Assembly (NCBI RefSeq): GCF_014201775.1
Contig: NZ_JACHFG010000001.1
Coordinates: forward strand, 364,541-428,540
Source: Borreliella yangtzensis
GTDB lineage: Bacteria; Spirochaetota; Spirochaetia; Borreliales; Borreliaceae
DNA length: 64,000 nucleotides
Direction of reading: 5' to 3'
Both the position numbers and the translations under genes were made by a program. The notes under the pieces were generated by a model that was not told the origin of the DNA, ran no database searches, and saw nothing but the letters and a program-made list of their open reading frames with translations. How positions within the stretch are numbered: the stretch's first letter is position 1; each line of letters begins with the position of its first letter. This document shows, in pieces, positions 1 through 8,604 of this stretch.

Positions 1-646
1 CAAAAAGTTCGCTTTCAAGGATGCTTTCAGAAAGTGCAGCGCAGTTTACTTTTATAAATGGTTTGTCATTCCTATTAGAAAGATCAAAAATAGCATCTGC
101 TATTATTTCTTTACCAACACCGCTTTCTCCTGTTATAAGAACAGATGCATTTGAGTTTGCTATTTGTATTACAAGTTCAAAAATTTTTTGCATTAGTAGA
201 GATTTCCCCATGATTTTTTCATAGTATTTTAAATCTTTTCTTATTATTATGTTTTCTAAATCGACATTTTCATTCTTGTTATTTTCTTTTTTATTTAACG
301 ATCTTTTTATTATTAGCAAAAGTCTTTCAAGGTCTAAGGGTTTTGTTAAAAAATCGTAAGCACCTTCTCTCATGGCATCTACAGCAGAATCAACTGTTCC
401 GTGGGCTGTTAAAATAATAAAAGGTATTTTCAAGTTTTTTTCTTTAACTATTTTGAGCAATTTTTCTCCAGATATCTGGGGCATTCTCAAATCGGATATT
501 ATTACATCAAGATTTTCATTTTCAATTGTTTCAAGAGCTTCCTCTCCGTCGCTAGCAGTGAAAACGAAATATCCTTCATCCTCAAGATAAGTAGCAATTC
601 CTTCTCTAATATTCTTTTCATCATCAGCTACAAGTATTTTGCTCAT
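1..646 (-). CDS. rrp2: Rrp2, NtrC-type sigma-54 response regulator (N-terminal 215 residues; gene runs off the window)
   Basis: Enhancer-binding protein that with RpoN activates rpoS. I read it directly on the minus strand from the ATG at 646. It starts as a CheY-like receiver (acidic pair D8-D9, phospho-acceptor D52 in SDLRMP, T80, K102), continues through a linker, and enters a sigma-54 AAA+ domain with Walker A GESGVGKE at about 173-180. It is cut at the window edge just before the GAFTGA loop expected in the family, so that loop and the DNA-binding domain are not visible. The gene begins 2 bases after the hk2 stop codon, so the histidine kinase and its regulator are co-translated. Its known target, rpoS, lies 6.7 kb away in the same window. 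The family assignment is certain; the name rests on the hk2 neighbour and the genus. Confidence 0.95.
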   Translation of the reverse strand, partial: MSKILVADDEKNIREGIATYLEDEGYFVFTASDGEEALETIENENLDVIISDLRMPQISGEKLLKIVKEKNLKIPFIILTAHGTVDSAVDAMREGAYDFLTKPLDLERLLLIIKRSLNKKENNKNENVDLENIIIRKDLKYYEKIMGKSLLMQKIFELVIQIANSNASVLITGESGVGKEIIADAIFDLSNRNDKPFIKVNCAALSESILESELF

Positions 647-648
647 TT

Positions 649-1797
649 TCAATACCCTTCAATTAAAATATTTTTATTATTTAGTTTAGGAAGTGTAATT
701 GTAAAAATAGTGCCTTTGTTTTCCTTGCTTTCCACAAAAATTTCACCCCCAAGCTCTTTTATTATTTTATAAGAGATGGTAAGACCTATTCCACTTCCTT
801 TTTCTTTTGTGCTAAATTGAGGTTTAAATATTTCCTCTTTTACTTCATCTTTTATTCCATTTCCATTATCTTTTATGTTAATATGTATTTTATTGTCTTT
901 TTCAAAAAGACAAATTTCTATTTTTTTTATTTCTTTTTTTGTTTCAAGTAATGCTTCTTCTGCGTTTTTAACGATATTTATAATAACTTGTTTTAATAGT
1001 TTTTCATCAATGAGAATATTGCTTGTTTTGTTTAAATTAAGCAATAGTTTTATGTTTTTGTTTTCTAATCCAGGATTTAACAATTCACAGACACTGTTTA
1101 TTACTTGTTTAATGTCTTTTTCTTGTAAGTTAATTTTTATTGGTCTAACGGTTAATAAAAATTCTGTAACTATTTTATCTACTCTGTTTATTTCTTCTTT
1201 TATAACTTTAAAATAATTTTCAGCTTTACCATTTTTTATTTTTTGTTTTTGAATTTCCTTTTTTAGCAGTTGTAAATTTATATCGATGGCCCCAAGAGGG
1301 TTTTTGATTTCATGGGCAATATTTCTTGCATGTCTTGTAAAAGAGGCCAAAGCCTCAACTCTTCTAAATAGTTCCTCTTGTTTCTTTTTCTCTTTAATGT
1401 CTTCGATTAAAATAATATTACCTTCAAGTTTTTTCTCTTTAACATAAGGCATAAATGAAATTTTAATGTATATGTTGTTTGAGATTGGAACTTCTAATCC
1501 TATTATTCTATCTTCTGTTCTAACTAGTTCTTTTATTAAATTTATTAAGATTGGGATTTGAATATCATCAAGAATTTCTATTTTTGATTTGGATGTTAAA
1601 GCTAAAATTTGGTATAAAATCTTGTTTGAATAGACTATGTTGTTTTGTTTGTCAAGCACAATGATTCCTTCATTAATTGATGCAAATATTCCGTCATATA
1701 TTTCTATTTTTTTGTAAATTTGTTCAATAAATTTAGTTTTTTGTTCATTAGATAATTTGTTTAGCTTTGTTAAAGCTTTTTTAAAAAAATTATTCAT
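649..1797 (-). CDS. hk2: Hk2, soluble PAS-domain sensor histidine kinase
   Basis: Sensor kinase paired with the downstream regulator Rrp2. It has 382 residues and no transmembrane segment, so it is cytoplasmic. A PAS-like segment spans about 30-140, followed by the H box around H162 (AHEIKNPLGA), N box N278 (NIVKNAEEAL), G1 DNGNGI at 310-315 and G2 GSGIGL at 334-339, ending in a normal HATPase fold. Its start codon overlaps the stop of the holB-like gene (ATGA) and it ends 2 bases before rrp2, so the three are translationally coupled. In this genus Rrp2 can also be phosphorylated by acetyl phosphate, so Hk2 may not be the main donor; that is literature knowledge and not visible here. Confidence 0.93.
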   Translation of the reverse strand: MNNFFKKALTKLNKLSNEQKTKFIEQIYKKIEIYDGIFASINEGIIVLDKQNNIVYSNKILYQILALTSKSKIEILDDIQIPILINLIKELVRTEDRIIGLEVPISNNIYIKISFMPYVKEKKLEGNIILIEDIKEKKKQEELFRRVEALASFTRHARNIAHEIKNPLGAIDINLQLLKKEIQKQKIKNGKAENYFKVIKEEINRVDKIVTEFLLTVRPIKINLQEKDIKQVINSVCELLNPGLENKNIKLLLNLNKTSNILIDEKLLKQVIINIVKNAEEALLETKKEIKKIEICLFEKDNKIHINIKDNGNGIKDEVKEEIFKPQFSTKEKGSGIGLTISYKIIKELGGEIFVESKENKGTIFTITLPKLNNKNILIEGY

Positions 1798-2840
1798 ATC
1801 TCCTCGTAATTTAGCATCAAGTTTTCTATTATTAATTTTTTGTTTTGATTATAAGGGCGATATTTGCAAATATTTTTCAAATGTTTTGTGTATTTAATAT
1901 ATTGATTAATATTTATCTTATTTTCTAAAAAATCATTTCTAATATTAATTGCGAGTTCGTTTAAAAATACTTTAAAGCTTTGATCGTCTTTTATAAAATC
2001 GACTTCTTCAAGATTAAATATGGATTTTTTTTCTTTTATTATATTTAAAATTTTTATCAATTCTTTTTTTATTTTTTTGCTTTCTTCTTTGTAAAATGAA
2101 GCAAAATATTCCTCAATTGTTATATCTTTTTCTATTAAAAAGCTTTCTTTGAATTTTTGAATTTCTGATATTCTTGCTGTTTTTGTGAAATTATATACTC
2201 TAAGTCTTGATAGTATTGTTTTTGGTATTTTGTTTTTATTTCTTGCTGCTAAAATAAAATAAATATTTGAAGGAGGCTCTTCTAATATTTTTAAAAATGA
2301 GTTATGTACATTAAATGATAAATTTTCGATTTCGTTTATGTAAATTACCTTGGATTTTTCTTTTTCAGAAAAAATCCAAGTTTGAATTTTTTTTACATCA
2401 GAAACAGTAATACTATGATTTAGCTCTTTGTTTATATTTTCTATATTTTTTATAAGCTCATTTATTATGTTTATATTATATTCTTTTTTATAATAAACAG
2501 AATTAATGTAGTTAATATTTTTCTCTATTTTTTTCAAATTTTTTTCGTTACTGAAATAACATTTGGTAAAAATTACAGTTTTAATGTATTCTAAGTATTT
2601 ATTTGCTATTTTGTACGAATTTGTAGAAAGATGTGCTTTTGCTTCTATTGTATCTAGATTTGAGAAAATGAGCAAATTAGGGTTTGTTAATTTGTTTTCG
2701 TTTAATATTTTTTTTGCAAGCTCAATTGCGCTGACCTTTTTTGATGAAAACTGTTCTCCCAATAAAAGAATTGCATTTGGCAATATTTTTTGATCATATT
2801 CGTTTATTATTTCTTTGGCGATCTGTGGAAGTATTGTCAT
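1794..2840 (-). CDS. holB: DNA polymerase III delta-prime-like clamp-loader subunit
   Basis: Probable clamp-loader subunit that helps place the sliding clamp on DNA. The 348-residue protein has the AAA+ clamp-loader layout: a degenerate P-loop-like segment (GEQFSSKK, 28-35), then a helix with LKILEEPP (183-190) and the strand ending SRLRVY (211-216), which match the LEEPP and SRC motifs of the HolB/DnaX family. The Walker A lacks the normal GxxGxGK pattern, as expected for a non-hydrolysing delta-prime. It sits between cvpA and hk2, 10 bases after cvpA, with an ATGA overlap into hk2. Overall similarity is low, so the exact subunit is an inference; a short DnaX-like protein is the alternative. 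Confidence 0.75.
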   Translation of the reverse strand: MTILPQIAKEIINEYDQKILPNAILLLGEQFSSKKVSAIELAKKILNENKLTNPNLLIFSNLDTIEAKAHLSTNSYKIANKYLEYIKTVIFTKCYFSNEKNLKKIEKNINYINSVYYKKEYNINIINELIKNIENINKELNHSITVSDVKKIQTWIFSEKEKSKVIYINEIENLSFNVHNSFLKILEEPPSNIYFILAARNKNKIPKTILSRLRVYNFTKTARISEIQKFKESFLIEKDITIEEYFASFYKEESKKIKKELIKILNIIKEKKSIFNLEEVDFIKDDQSFKVFLNELAINIRNDFLENKININQYIKYTKHLKNICKYRPYNQNKKLIIENLMLNYEEI

Positions 2841-2850
2841 TGTTGTTTCC

Positions 2851-3339
2851 TTATTTTGTTTTTGAGATTTTAAAGAGATAGTTTATTCCGGGATTTAAAT
2901 AATCAAGGAGTTTGCTTTCTTTTAGGAAATATTCGGGCTTAAATATTTGTTGTGAGTATATTATGTAAACCACGATTGCAATTATTCCAAAGGCTTCAAG
3001 TAGACCAAGTACTAAACCCAGAATTCTATTGAAGAATAATAATTGCAGTTTGCTTATTATTGATTCTAGTAAAGATTGTAGGATTAAAAATCCTATATGT
3101 ATGATTAAAAAAAATACAAGTAGAGCTTGAATATAGGATAGTTCAATAATAGGTTCAACCAGTTTTCTAAATTCTTCAGTTTTTTTATAAAGCAGTAGTA
3201 TTAAAACAAAAACTTCAGCAAATCCGCCAATTTCTTTAATAAATCCTCTTAAAAATCCTCTAAACCCCAAAGATGTAAAAATTATTATTATTAATATGTC
3301 TACTATTCCGGTTATTTTTACAGGATCGTTTGCTATCAT
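2851..3339 (-). CDS. cvpA: CvpA family membrane protein
   Basis: Small integral membrane protein of 162 residues with four hydrophobic segments (about 8-26, 36-50, 68-90 and 103-128) and the early G-F-xRG-F pattern ([16 protein letters not shown]) characteristic of CvpA/colicin V production proteins. In other bacteria family members affect envelope integrity and bile or stress resistance; the molecular role is not settled. The start codon overlaps the murG stop (ATGA), tying its translation to peptidoglycan synthesis. No signal peptide cleavage site is expected. Confidence 0.82.
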   Translation of the reverse strand: MIANDPVKITGIVDILIIIIFTSLGFRGFLRGFIKEIGGFAEVFVLILLLYKKTEEFRKLVEPIIELSYIQALLVFFLIIHIGFLILQSLLESIISKLQLLFFNRILGLVLGLLEAFGIIAIVVYIIYSQQIFKPEYFLKESKLLDYLNPGINYLFKISKTK

Positions 3340-4427
3340 TTAGATTTTGTCTCCTTAATCTCTTTTATTAATAATTTGGCTATTAAAGTTGAAGAATTCT
3401 TATTATTAAATTTTTTGATATTTGCTTTTAGGGATTTGATTTTTTCTTCATCTTTTAAAGTATCTTTTATAATTTTCAAAATATTTGTATTTAAAATTTC
3501 ATCTTCATCTATATAAATGCAAGCATTTTGATTTTTTAATAATTTGGCATTTTTAATTTGATCTCCTCTAGAGCCTTTTTTAAATGGAATCAAAATTACA
3601 CATGTGCAAGCATTTGCAAATTCCTTTATTGCACCAGCTCCAGCTCTGCTTATTATTATATTGGAAAATTTAACTATGCTTGCCATTTCTTCTGCGTTAA
3701 AAAATTGTCTTCTTAAGTAATTTTTTTCTCTCTGGTCATTTAAATTTTTTCCCGATTGATGAATGAAGTAGAGTTCAATATCCTTTTTAATACAGAGCGC
3801 GAGACTATTTAAAGCATTAGCTCCAAGAGAGCCCCCGAGTATACTAACAATTGGTTTGTTAGTATTTTGAGTTAATTGTTTAATGATTTTAGGATTTGGA
3901 GTTAAAAATTCTTTCCTTATAGGAGATCCCGTGTAGATAATGTTTTTATGGTTTTTAAAGTATTTTTCACTTTCTTTAAAGCTTATGTATATTTTGTTTG
4001 CAAATTTAGAGTTAATTTTTGTTGCAAGTCCAGGATCTAGATCCATTTCATGGGTTATTCTTTTTATTTTTAGCAAACTAGATGCAATCATTGTAGGAGT
4101 TGAAACAAATCCTCCAGTTGCATAGATAATCTGAGGTTTATATTTTTTTAAAATGTAGAAACTTTTTATTATTCCAAGTAGTACTTTAAAAAAGTCAGTA
4201 AAGTTTTGAAAAGAAAAATAGCGCCTAAGTTTTCCGCATGGAACCGAAATAAATTTAATATTATTTTGCTCTTTTATTAATTTTTCTTCTATAGAATTTT
4301 TTTTGCCTATCCAAAAAAAATCAATTTCCGGGTCAAATTCTTTTAATTTTTGTATTATAGATATTCCTGGAAATACGTGACCCCCGGTTCCCCCCCCGGT
4401 AAAAAACATTATTTTTTTATTTGTCAT
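3336..4427 (-). CDS. murG: MurG, lipid II-forming GlcNAc transferase
   Basis: Transfers GlcNAc from UDP-GlcNAc to undecaprenyl-linked MurNAc-pentapeptide (lipid I to lipid II) on the inner face of the cytoplasmic membrane. The 363-residue length fits the family. The N-terminal glycine-rich loop [11 protein letters not shown] (11-21), a second loop [10 protein letters not shown] near 198-207, and the [10 protein letters not shown] segment of the donor-binding domain are all present. It heads the coupled block murG-cvpA-holB-hk2-rrp2. The 134 bases between it and the upstream pdxK gene are non-coding; I see AT-rich sequence and a weak GCAAT/ATTGC hairpin (4507-4522) but no convincing promoter. 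Confidence 0.96.
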   Translation of the reverse strand: MTNKKIMFFTGGGTGGHVFPGISIIQKLKEFDPEIDFFWIGKKNSIEEKLIKEQNNIKFISVPCGKLRRYFSFQNFTDFFKVLLGIIKSFYILKKYKPQIIYATGGFVSTPTMIASSLLKIKRITHEMDLDPGLATKINSKFANKIYISFKESEKYFKNHKNIIYTGSPIRKEFLTPNPKIIKQLTQNTNKPIVSILGGSLGANALNSLALCIKKDIELYFIHQSGKNLNDQREKNYLRRQFFNAEEMASIVKFSNIIISRAGAGAIKEFANACTCVILIPFKKGSRGDQIKNAKLLKNQNACIYIDEDEILNTNILKIIKDTLKDEEKIKSLKANIKKFNNKNSSTLIAKLLIKEIKETKSK

Positions 4428-4561
4428 ATATTTGTTTACTCATAGTAACGATCAAGCATTTGCTTTGTAATAAATTTTTGTGCATTTTTTAATAATATAA
4501 TATAATGCAATGCAAATATTGCCTTTGTATTAAAAAATCGATTCGATCTTTTAAATGAAAT

Positions 4562-5362
4562 TTAAATGCAAAATGTATTTTTTAAGAAATTTTCAATCTG
4601 AACCCCTTCTTTTTTTAAAGCATTTTCTTTAATTGAATTTTTTATTATTAAGTGAATAGTTTTTGTTGTTTTTTCTATAGCTTGTTCTATTTCGAGCTTT
4701 TCTAGGTATCCTATAAGCAAGCTGGTAAATAAATCCCCTGTTCCACTGAAATTTTGTTCTAATTTTTCTAAAAAAAACTCTGAGTATTCATTGTTTTTAG
4801 GATTGTAACAAATGTTTCCCAAAAGATCTCCTTTTTTTACGCTTGTAACAACCACAACTCCTTTTGTATCAAGATTTAATATTGCCTTTATGATATCATC
4901 TTTGGTGTTAAGTGGTGAGCTTTTGCTTAACATTTCAAGCTCTGTTATATTGGGTGTTATTATGTTTGCATACTTTATTATTTTTCTAAATCCATTAATT
5001 ATTTTACTATCAAATGTAGGATAAATTGTTCCATTGTCAGCAAATACTGGATCAATTATAATTTTTTCAAATTTTAACAATTTAATCATTTTTTCTATTG
5101 TTATTTGTTGCGTTTCGTTTCCTAGAAATCCCGTATAGAGTATGTCAAAATGCTCATTTTGCTCTTTCCATATTTTGATAAATTTTTCCAAATGATCAGT
5201 TAAATCCACCATTTCAAATTTTTTATAAGCTGTGGAAGCAGAAAGAACTGCTGTTACAAAAGGACATACTTGCATATTAAATGAAGATATTACTGGTATA
5301 CATATTGTAAGAGATGTTCTTCCCATGCTTGAAATATCATGCATTGCTAAAATTCTTTTCAT
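4562..5362 (-). CDS. pdxK: Pyridoxal/pyridoxine kinase, ribokinase superfamily
   Basis: Phosphorylates the vitamin B6 vitamers to make pyridoxal phosphate, presumably from scavenged vitamin. The 266 residues carry the PdxK/PdxY N-terminal pattern (HDISSMGRTSLT, 8-19), a central DPVFADNG loop, TPNITELEML, and the anion-hole/catalytic-base segment FSGTGDLFTS near the C-terminus, in which the aspartate of GTGD is the expected base. Its ATG overlaps the tsaD stop by one base (TAATG), so it is coupled to tsaD and the deacetylase-like gene. PdxK and PdxY are hard to separate by eye; the symbol is the general one. Confidence 0.88.
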   Translation of the reverse strand: MKRILAMHDISSMGRTSLTICIPVISSFNMQVCPFVTAVLSASTAYKKFEMVDLTDHLEKFIKIWKEQNEHFDILYTGFLGNETQQITIEKMIKLLKFEKIIIDPVFADNGTIYPTFDSKIINGFRKIIKYANIITPNITELEMLSKSSPLNTKDDIIKAILNLDTKGVVVVTSVKKGDLLGNICYNPKNNEYSEFFLEKLEQNFSGTGDLFTSLLIGYLEKLEIEQAIEKTTKTIHLIIKNSIKENALKKEGVQIENFLKNTFCI

Positions 5363-6378
5363 TATTTTTTCCCCTTATGTTGGTTTTTATAATTTTCTAT
5401 TCTTGAATTTGCATCAATTCCAATTGGACTTTCTCCGTATTTTAGATACATATTAAATCCAAGTCCCGCAATCATTGCACCATTGTCCGTGCAAAGATCA
5501 AGAGGAGGGTAGTAAGTTTGTACTTTAAGTTTATTTATTTTTTTTCTTAAGTATAAATTGCTTGCAACTCCGCCTGCTATTACTAATTTGTTAATTTGAG
5601 TATCTTTTATTGCTCTTTTTAGTGGAATGATTAAATTTTCAAAGGCAGCTTTTTGAAAGCTTGCGGCGATATTATTTTTTGTTATTGGATTATCTTTGTT
5701 TTTGAATTTTTCGAGTTGGTGTATGCAAGCGGTTTTTAGCCCAGAGTATGAAAAATCATACCAGTTTTCTTTTTTTCTAAATGTGGTAACTGGAAATTTA
5801 AATGTGTTTTCATCTCCATTTTTAGACATTTGTTCGATGTTTGGACCTCCAGGAAATCCCATATCATAATGTTTTGCTACTTTATCAAAGGCTTCTCCGC
5901 AAGAATCATCTAGAGTTCTTCCAAGTATTTCAACATCATCAAAATTTTTTTGTTTGGCAATCAATGTATGCCCACCGCTTAATAATAATGATATAAATGG
6001 ATATTCTATTTTTGAGTGCATTAAAGGAGCGTAAAGATGGCCTAAGATGTGGTCAATGCAAATAATAGGTTTTTTTAATGAAATTGCTAGACCTTTGGCA
6101 AAGTTTAAACCAACTATTAAAGATCCGATAAGTCCAGGTCTAGATGTTACAGCTATTAAGTCAATTTCAGATATTTTAGTATTTGCCTTTTTGAGTGCTT
6201 TTATGCAAACAGACATAATAGCTTCAGTATGAAGTCTTGAGGCAATTTCAGGTACTACGCCGCAATATTTTTCATGTTCTTTTTGATTTAATTTTATATT
6301 GCTTAAAATATTAATGCCGTTTTCTACTACAGCTATGCAGCAGTCATCACAAGAAGTTTCTATTCCAAGCACTTTCAT
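5362..6378 (-). CDS. tsaD: TsaD, tRNA N6-threonylcarbamoyladenosine transferase
   Basis: Transfers threonylcarbamoyl to A37 of ANN-decoding tRNAs, working with TsaB and TsaE. The 338 residues match the Kae1/TsaD/YgjD fold: start [11 protein letters not shown], metal-binding HILGH at 110-114 (the HMEGH position), LLLSGGHT at 132-138, GGPNIE, and the ASNLYLR and [10 protein letters not shown] segments near the C-terminus. Its start overlaps the stop of the preceding deacetylase-like gene (ATGA). TsaD is normally essential, and this copy looks intact. Confidence 0.96.
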   Translation of the reverse strand: MKVLGIETSCDDCCIAVVENGINILSNIKLNQKEHEKYCGVVPEIASRLHTEAIMSVCIKALKKANTKISEIDLIAVTSRPGLIGSLIVGLNFAKGLAISLKKPIICIDHILGHLYAPLMHSKIEYPFISLLLSGGHTLIAKQKNFDDVEILGRTLDDSCGEAFDKVAKHYDMGFPGGPNIEQMSKNGDENTFKFPVTTFRKKENWYDFSYSGLKTACIHQLEKFKNKDNPITKNNIAASFQKAAFENLIIPLKRAIKDTQINKLVIAGGVASNLYLRKKINKLKVQTYYPPLDLCTDNGAMIAGLGFNMYLKYGESPIGIDANSRIENYKNQHKGKK

Positions 6379-7256
6379 CTGATTGGTTCCTCGTAAAGAT
6401 TTAATAAGTTGTCAAATTCGAATTCTTGGTTTAAATTAGACTCTTCCTTTTTTAGGACTTTTAGTGTGTTTTTAGACCAAATGTGTCCGATTACTTTTAC
6501 TATCCCATGTTTTCTTGCAATGGTTTTTGCTTTTTCAAGCTCTTTAAGTACGGACTTTTCTGTGTCTTTGCTATCAAGAAATACGTCTCTTTTTTCTACT
6601 TTAACCCCAATTTCTTTGCCTATCATTCCTGGTACGCTTCCTGCAATAGTTACGCTGTCGAAAAAATATCTCTCAATCTCTTTGAGCTTTAGCAAAATAA
6701 TTTTCATCAAATCTTTATTTGAAGTTATTAAACTACCCATGTGGTTATTCATTATTTTTGCATCAGGATACATTTTAAATGTTTTTTCGATTTTTTTATG
6801 TATTTCTTCCTTATTGTCTTTTATGCTTATATGAAATTTTTCTATTGAATTTCTATGTTTTGATTGCATTGGAAAATGTATTATTATCGTTTTGTTATTA
6901 TTTTTTAGTTTTTTGTATAAAATAGTTGATTTTGGTAAAAATGGAATAATAGCATAATTTATTTCAAGATTAAGTTTTATAAATTGTTCTAACATGAGTT
7001 CATCATAGCCCACATCGTCGATGATTAGGTAAAATTTAGGCCTGATTTCGGGGTTTTTATTTTCTTTGTTATTTTTTGTTATTAAATTATCTTTTTGTAT
7101 TTTTTGGAACCTGTCTTTAAGTGGTGCATTTGCAACTTTTAAATTGTTGTTAAAATAGAAAAAGTTTGTAAATCTTTGAGTTACTGCAATGACAATAAAA
7201 ATTATAATAAAAATTAGAATAATAAACTTATTTTTTTTAATATAAAATATAAACAT
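6375..7256 (-). CDS. Divergent polysaccharide deacetylase-like protein, membrane anchored
   Basis: The protein has 293 residues: a single N-terminal membrane segment (about 10-27), a polar linker, then a domain matching the divergent polysaccharide deacetylase family (YibQ-like). Visible family signatures are [11 protein letters not shown], the strand [32 protein letters not shown], and a C-terminal [11 protein letters not shown]. These follow the NodB-type barrel order, but the residues do not prove catalysis. It would act outside the cytoplasmic membrane, on peptidoglycan or another glycan. Its start codon lies inside the stem described at 7253-7301, and its stop overlaps tsaD. It comes 50 bases after rpoS, so read-through from rpoS is possible. 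Confidence 0.8.
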   Translation of the reverse strand: MFIFYIKKNKFIILIFIIIFIVIAVTQRFTNFFYFNNNLKVANAPLKDRFQKIQKDNLITKNNKENKNPEIRPKFYLIIDDVGYDELMLEQFIKLNLEINYAIIPFLPKSTILYKKLKNNNKTIIIHFPMQSKHRNSIEKFHISIKDNKEEIHKKIEKTFKMYPDAKIMNNHMGSLITSNKDLMKIILLKLKEIERYFFDSVTIAGSVPGMIGKEIGVKVEKRDVFLDSKDTEKSVLKELEKAKTIARKHGIVKVIGHIWSKNTLKVLKKEESNLNQEFEFDNLLNLYEEPIR

Positions 7257-7301
7257 TCATGACCACTGATTTACAAGTAGATCAGAACATGCCATGAATG
7301 T
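7253..7301 (-). promoter_or_regulatory. Hairpin between rpoS and the deacetylase-like gene, covering the latter's start codon
   Basis: A perfect 9-bp inverted repeat, ACATTCATG at 7253-7261 and CATGAATGT at 7293-7301, encloses a second 5-bp stem (CTGAT 7266-7270 with ATCAG 7281-7285). In the minus-strand RNA the ATG of the downstream gene (7256-7254) is in the outer stem. The structure begins 6 bases past the rpoS stop codon. It has no run of U on its 3' side, so it is not a classic intrinsic terminator. Blocking translation, or protecting the 3' end of rpoS mRNA, are the readings I favour. Confidence 0.5.
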
Positions 7302-7306
7302 CAATG

Positions 7307-8107
7307 TTAATTTATCTCTTCTTTTAGTTTTTTAAGAACTCTTTTTTCTATTTGTCTTACAGTTTCTGAGGATATTCCAAGTTCTATTGAAATATCTTTT
7401 AAGGTGCTTTTTTTGGGACTATTGTCTAGGTTATATCTTTTTTTGATTATATATCTTTCTTTTTCATTTAATTTTGTTTCAAGTATATAATTTAAATGTT
7501 TTAGAGTTGAGTCTTGTTCAAGAGTAATTTCAGGGTTAAAAGAATTATCCTCATATAGGTTCAAAAGTGTTGAATTTTCAGATCCTTCTATTTCTTTATC
7601 TAGAGAATATTCTTTTTCAAGATAAGGAATAATTTTTATATACTGAGCAGGAGATAGGTTGAATCTTTTCATTATTTCTTCTTTTTTGGGTGATTTTTCT
7701 TCTTCTGTTAAATATTTATTTATTTGTAGTATTAAATTTTCTTTTCTGTATGGAACTTTCACCAATCTAGTTTTAGTGTTTAGTGCTCTTTGTAGTGATT
7801 GCTTGATCCAAAATGATGCATAAGTTGAAAATTTGGTGTTTTTATTCGGATCATATTTTTCAGCAGCTCTTATTAATCCCAGGTTGCCTTCTTGAATTAA
7901 GTCTTCAATTTTTAACCCTTTGCCAGCATATCTTTTTATTATTTTTAAAACAAGTCGCAAATTTGCGTTTATCATTTTGTTTTTTGCTTGTGCGCTGCCT
8001 CTTTGTATTTGTCCTGCAAGTTTAATCTCTTCTTCGTGAGTAATTAGCTTGTGTTCTCTTACCGATTTTAAATATATGCTTAAATCCTCGTTGCTAAATA
8101 TATTCAT
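7307..8107 (-). CDS. rpoS: RpoS alternative sigma factor
   Basis: Sigma-70-family factor that switches on host-adaptation and virulence genes in this genus. It has 266 residues and lacks region 1.1. Region 2 is clear (ANLRLVLKIIKRYAGKG, EDLIQEGNLGLIRAAEKYDP, FSTYASFWIKQSLQRAL), followed by region 3 and a region 4 helix-turn-helix (KDISIELGISSETVRQIEKR). The ATG at 8107 has a poor ribosome site: the nearest purine-rich run, GGGGAG, is 15 bases upstream, which fits the reported need for post-transcriptional control. A sigma-54 element and BosR-like boxes lie directly upstream (8176-8221). Literature also describes a longer transcript starting within flgJ that is translated with help from the DsrA small RNA; the sequence does not show this. 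Confidence 0.97.
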   Translation of the reverse strand: MNIFSNEDLSIYLKSVREHKLITHEEEIKLAGQIQRGSAQAKNKMINANLRLVLKIIKRYAGKGLKIEDLIQEGNLGLIRAAEKYDPNKNTKFSTYASFWIKQSLQRALNTKTRLVKVPYRKENLILQINKYLTEEEKSPKKEEIMKRFNLSPAQYIKIIPYLEKEYSLDKEIEGSENSTLLNLYEDNSFNPEITLEQDSTLKHLNYILETKLNEKERYIIKKRYNLDNSPKKSTLKDISIELGISSETVRQIEKRVLKKLKEEIN

Positions 8108-8175
8108 AGTAGTATATTTTTTCTCCCCTTTTTTTGAATATTGTGATTAAGTTTTTATTAATTACTTAACTTTCA

Positions 8176-8192
8176 TGCAAAAATTGTGCCAA
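8176..8192 (-). promoter_or_regulatory. Sigma-54 (-24/-12) promoter of rpoS
   Basis: On the minus strand this reads TTGGCAC, five bases, TTGCA: a full match to the TGGCAC-N5-TTGCA consensus for RpoN. The GG and GC dinucleotides are correctly spaced. The expected start of transcription is near 8165, giving a leader of about 58 bases before the rpoS ATG. The activator Rrp2 is encoded in the same window. No other sigma-54 element this good stood out when I read the intergenic regions. Confidence 0.93.
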
Positions 8193-8201
8193 TTTAGTTT
8201 A
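8192..8201 (-). promoter_or_regulatory. BosR-like box abutting the sigma-54 element
   Basis: The minus strand reads TAAACTAAAT, one mismatch from the TAAATTAAAT direct repeat reported for BosR, the Fur-family regulator needed for rpoS expression. It touches the -24 element, so bound BosR would contact RNA polymerase or Rrp2. The assignment rests on literature knowledge plus position; AT-rich 10-mers are common in this genome. Confidence 0.5.
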
Positions 8202-8211
8202 AAAATAGTTT

Positions 8212-8221
8212 TAAATTAAAT
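8212..8221 (+). promoter_or_regulatory. BosR-like box upstream of the rpoS promoter (exact TAAATTAAAT)
   Basis: An exact TAAATTAAAT on the plus strand, about 20 bases upstream of the -24 element of rpoS. This is the direct repeat reported as the BosR target. Two boxes one above the other in front of a sigma-54 promoter fit the described multi-site BosR arrangement. The same 10-mer also occurs by chance in AT-rich gaps (for example 33603-33612, minus strand), so the position matters more than the match itself. Confidence 0.6.
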
Positions 8222-8256
8222 TGGATATAATTTTGAGGTGAGGAGTGGTTTTTAAA

Positions 8257-8577
8257 TTATTTAGTTTTTTGCAATTGATTGTAAATCAAATTGGCAATTC
8301 CAAAGCTTTGAGATTGCGCTATTTGTTTTGCTCTTTGTTCGTACAGCATGTCTTCAAAAATTTCTTCTACTTGGCCTCCGCTTAGTAAATTTTGATTTTT
8401 GTTAAGAGTTTTTTTCATGCTCTCAAGCATTTGCTTGATAAATATAGCTTCAAATTCTAAAGAAGCTTTTAGAAGTTCTTCGTTTTTTTGAAAGGATTTT
8501 TTCATTTCTAAGGGATTTTTAAAATTATTTATTTGATTTTTAAATTTTAGGTTTTGTAAATTAATTTTAGTTTCCAT
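8257..8577 (-). CDS. flgJ: FlgJ-like rod scaffold protein (N-terminal domain only)
   Basis: The protein has 106 residues and matches the rod-capping domain of FlgJ: LEFEAIFIKQMLESMKKTL, then GGQVEEIFEDMLYEQ and a C-terminal helix IANLIYNQLQ. The peptidoglycan-hydrolase domain found in enterobacterial FlgJ is absent, as in several other groups. I chose the ATG at 8577 because GGAGG lies 6 bases before it; the in-frame ATG at 8583 overlaps that ribosome site. It is the last gene of the flagellar operon and is followed by the rpoS promoter. The long rpoS transcript described in the literature begins in this gene. Confidence 0.85.
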   Translation of the reverse strand: METKINLQNLKFKNQINNFKNPLEMKKSFQKNEELLKASLEFEAIFIKQMLESMKKTLNKNQNLLSGGQVEEIFEDMLYEQRAKQIAQSQSFGIANLIYNQLQKTK

Positions 8578-8604
8578 TAACATCCTCCAAGATAAGTTCT
8601 CCTT

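Noticed and set aside
1794..2840. Degenerate Walker A in the holB-like protein as a defect
   Set aside because: Delta-prime subunits normally lack a functional P-loop, so this is expected.
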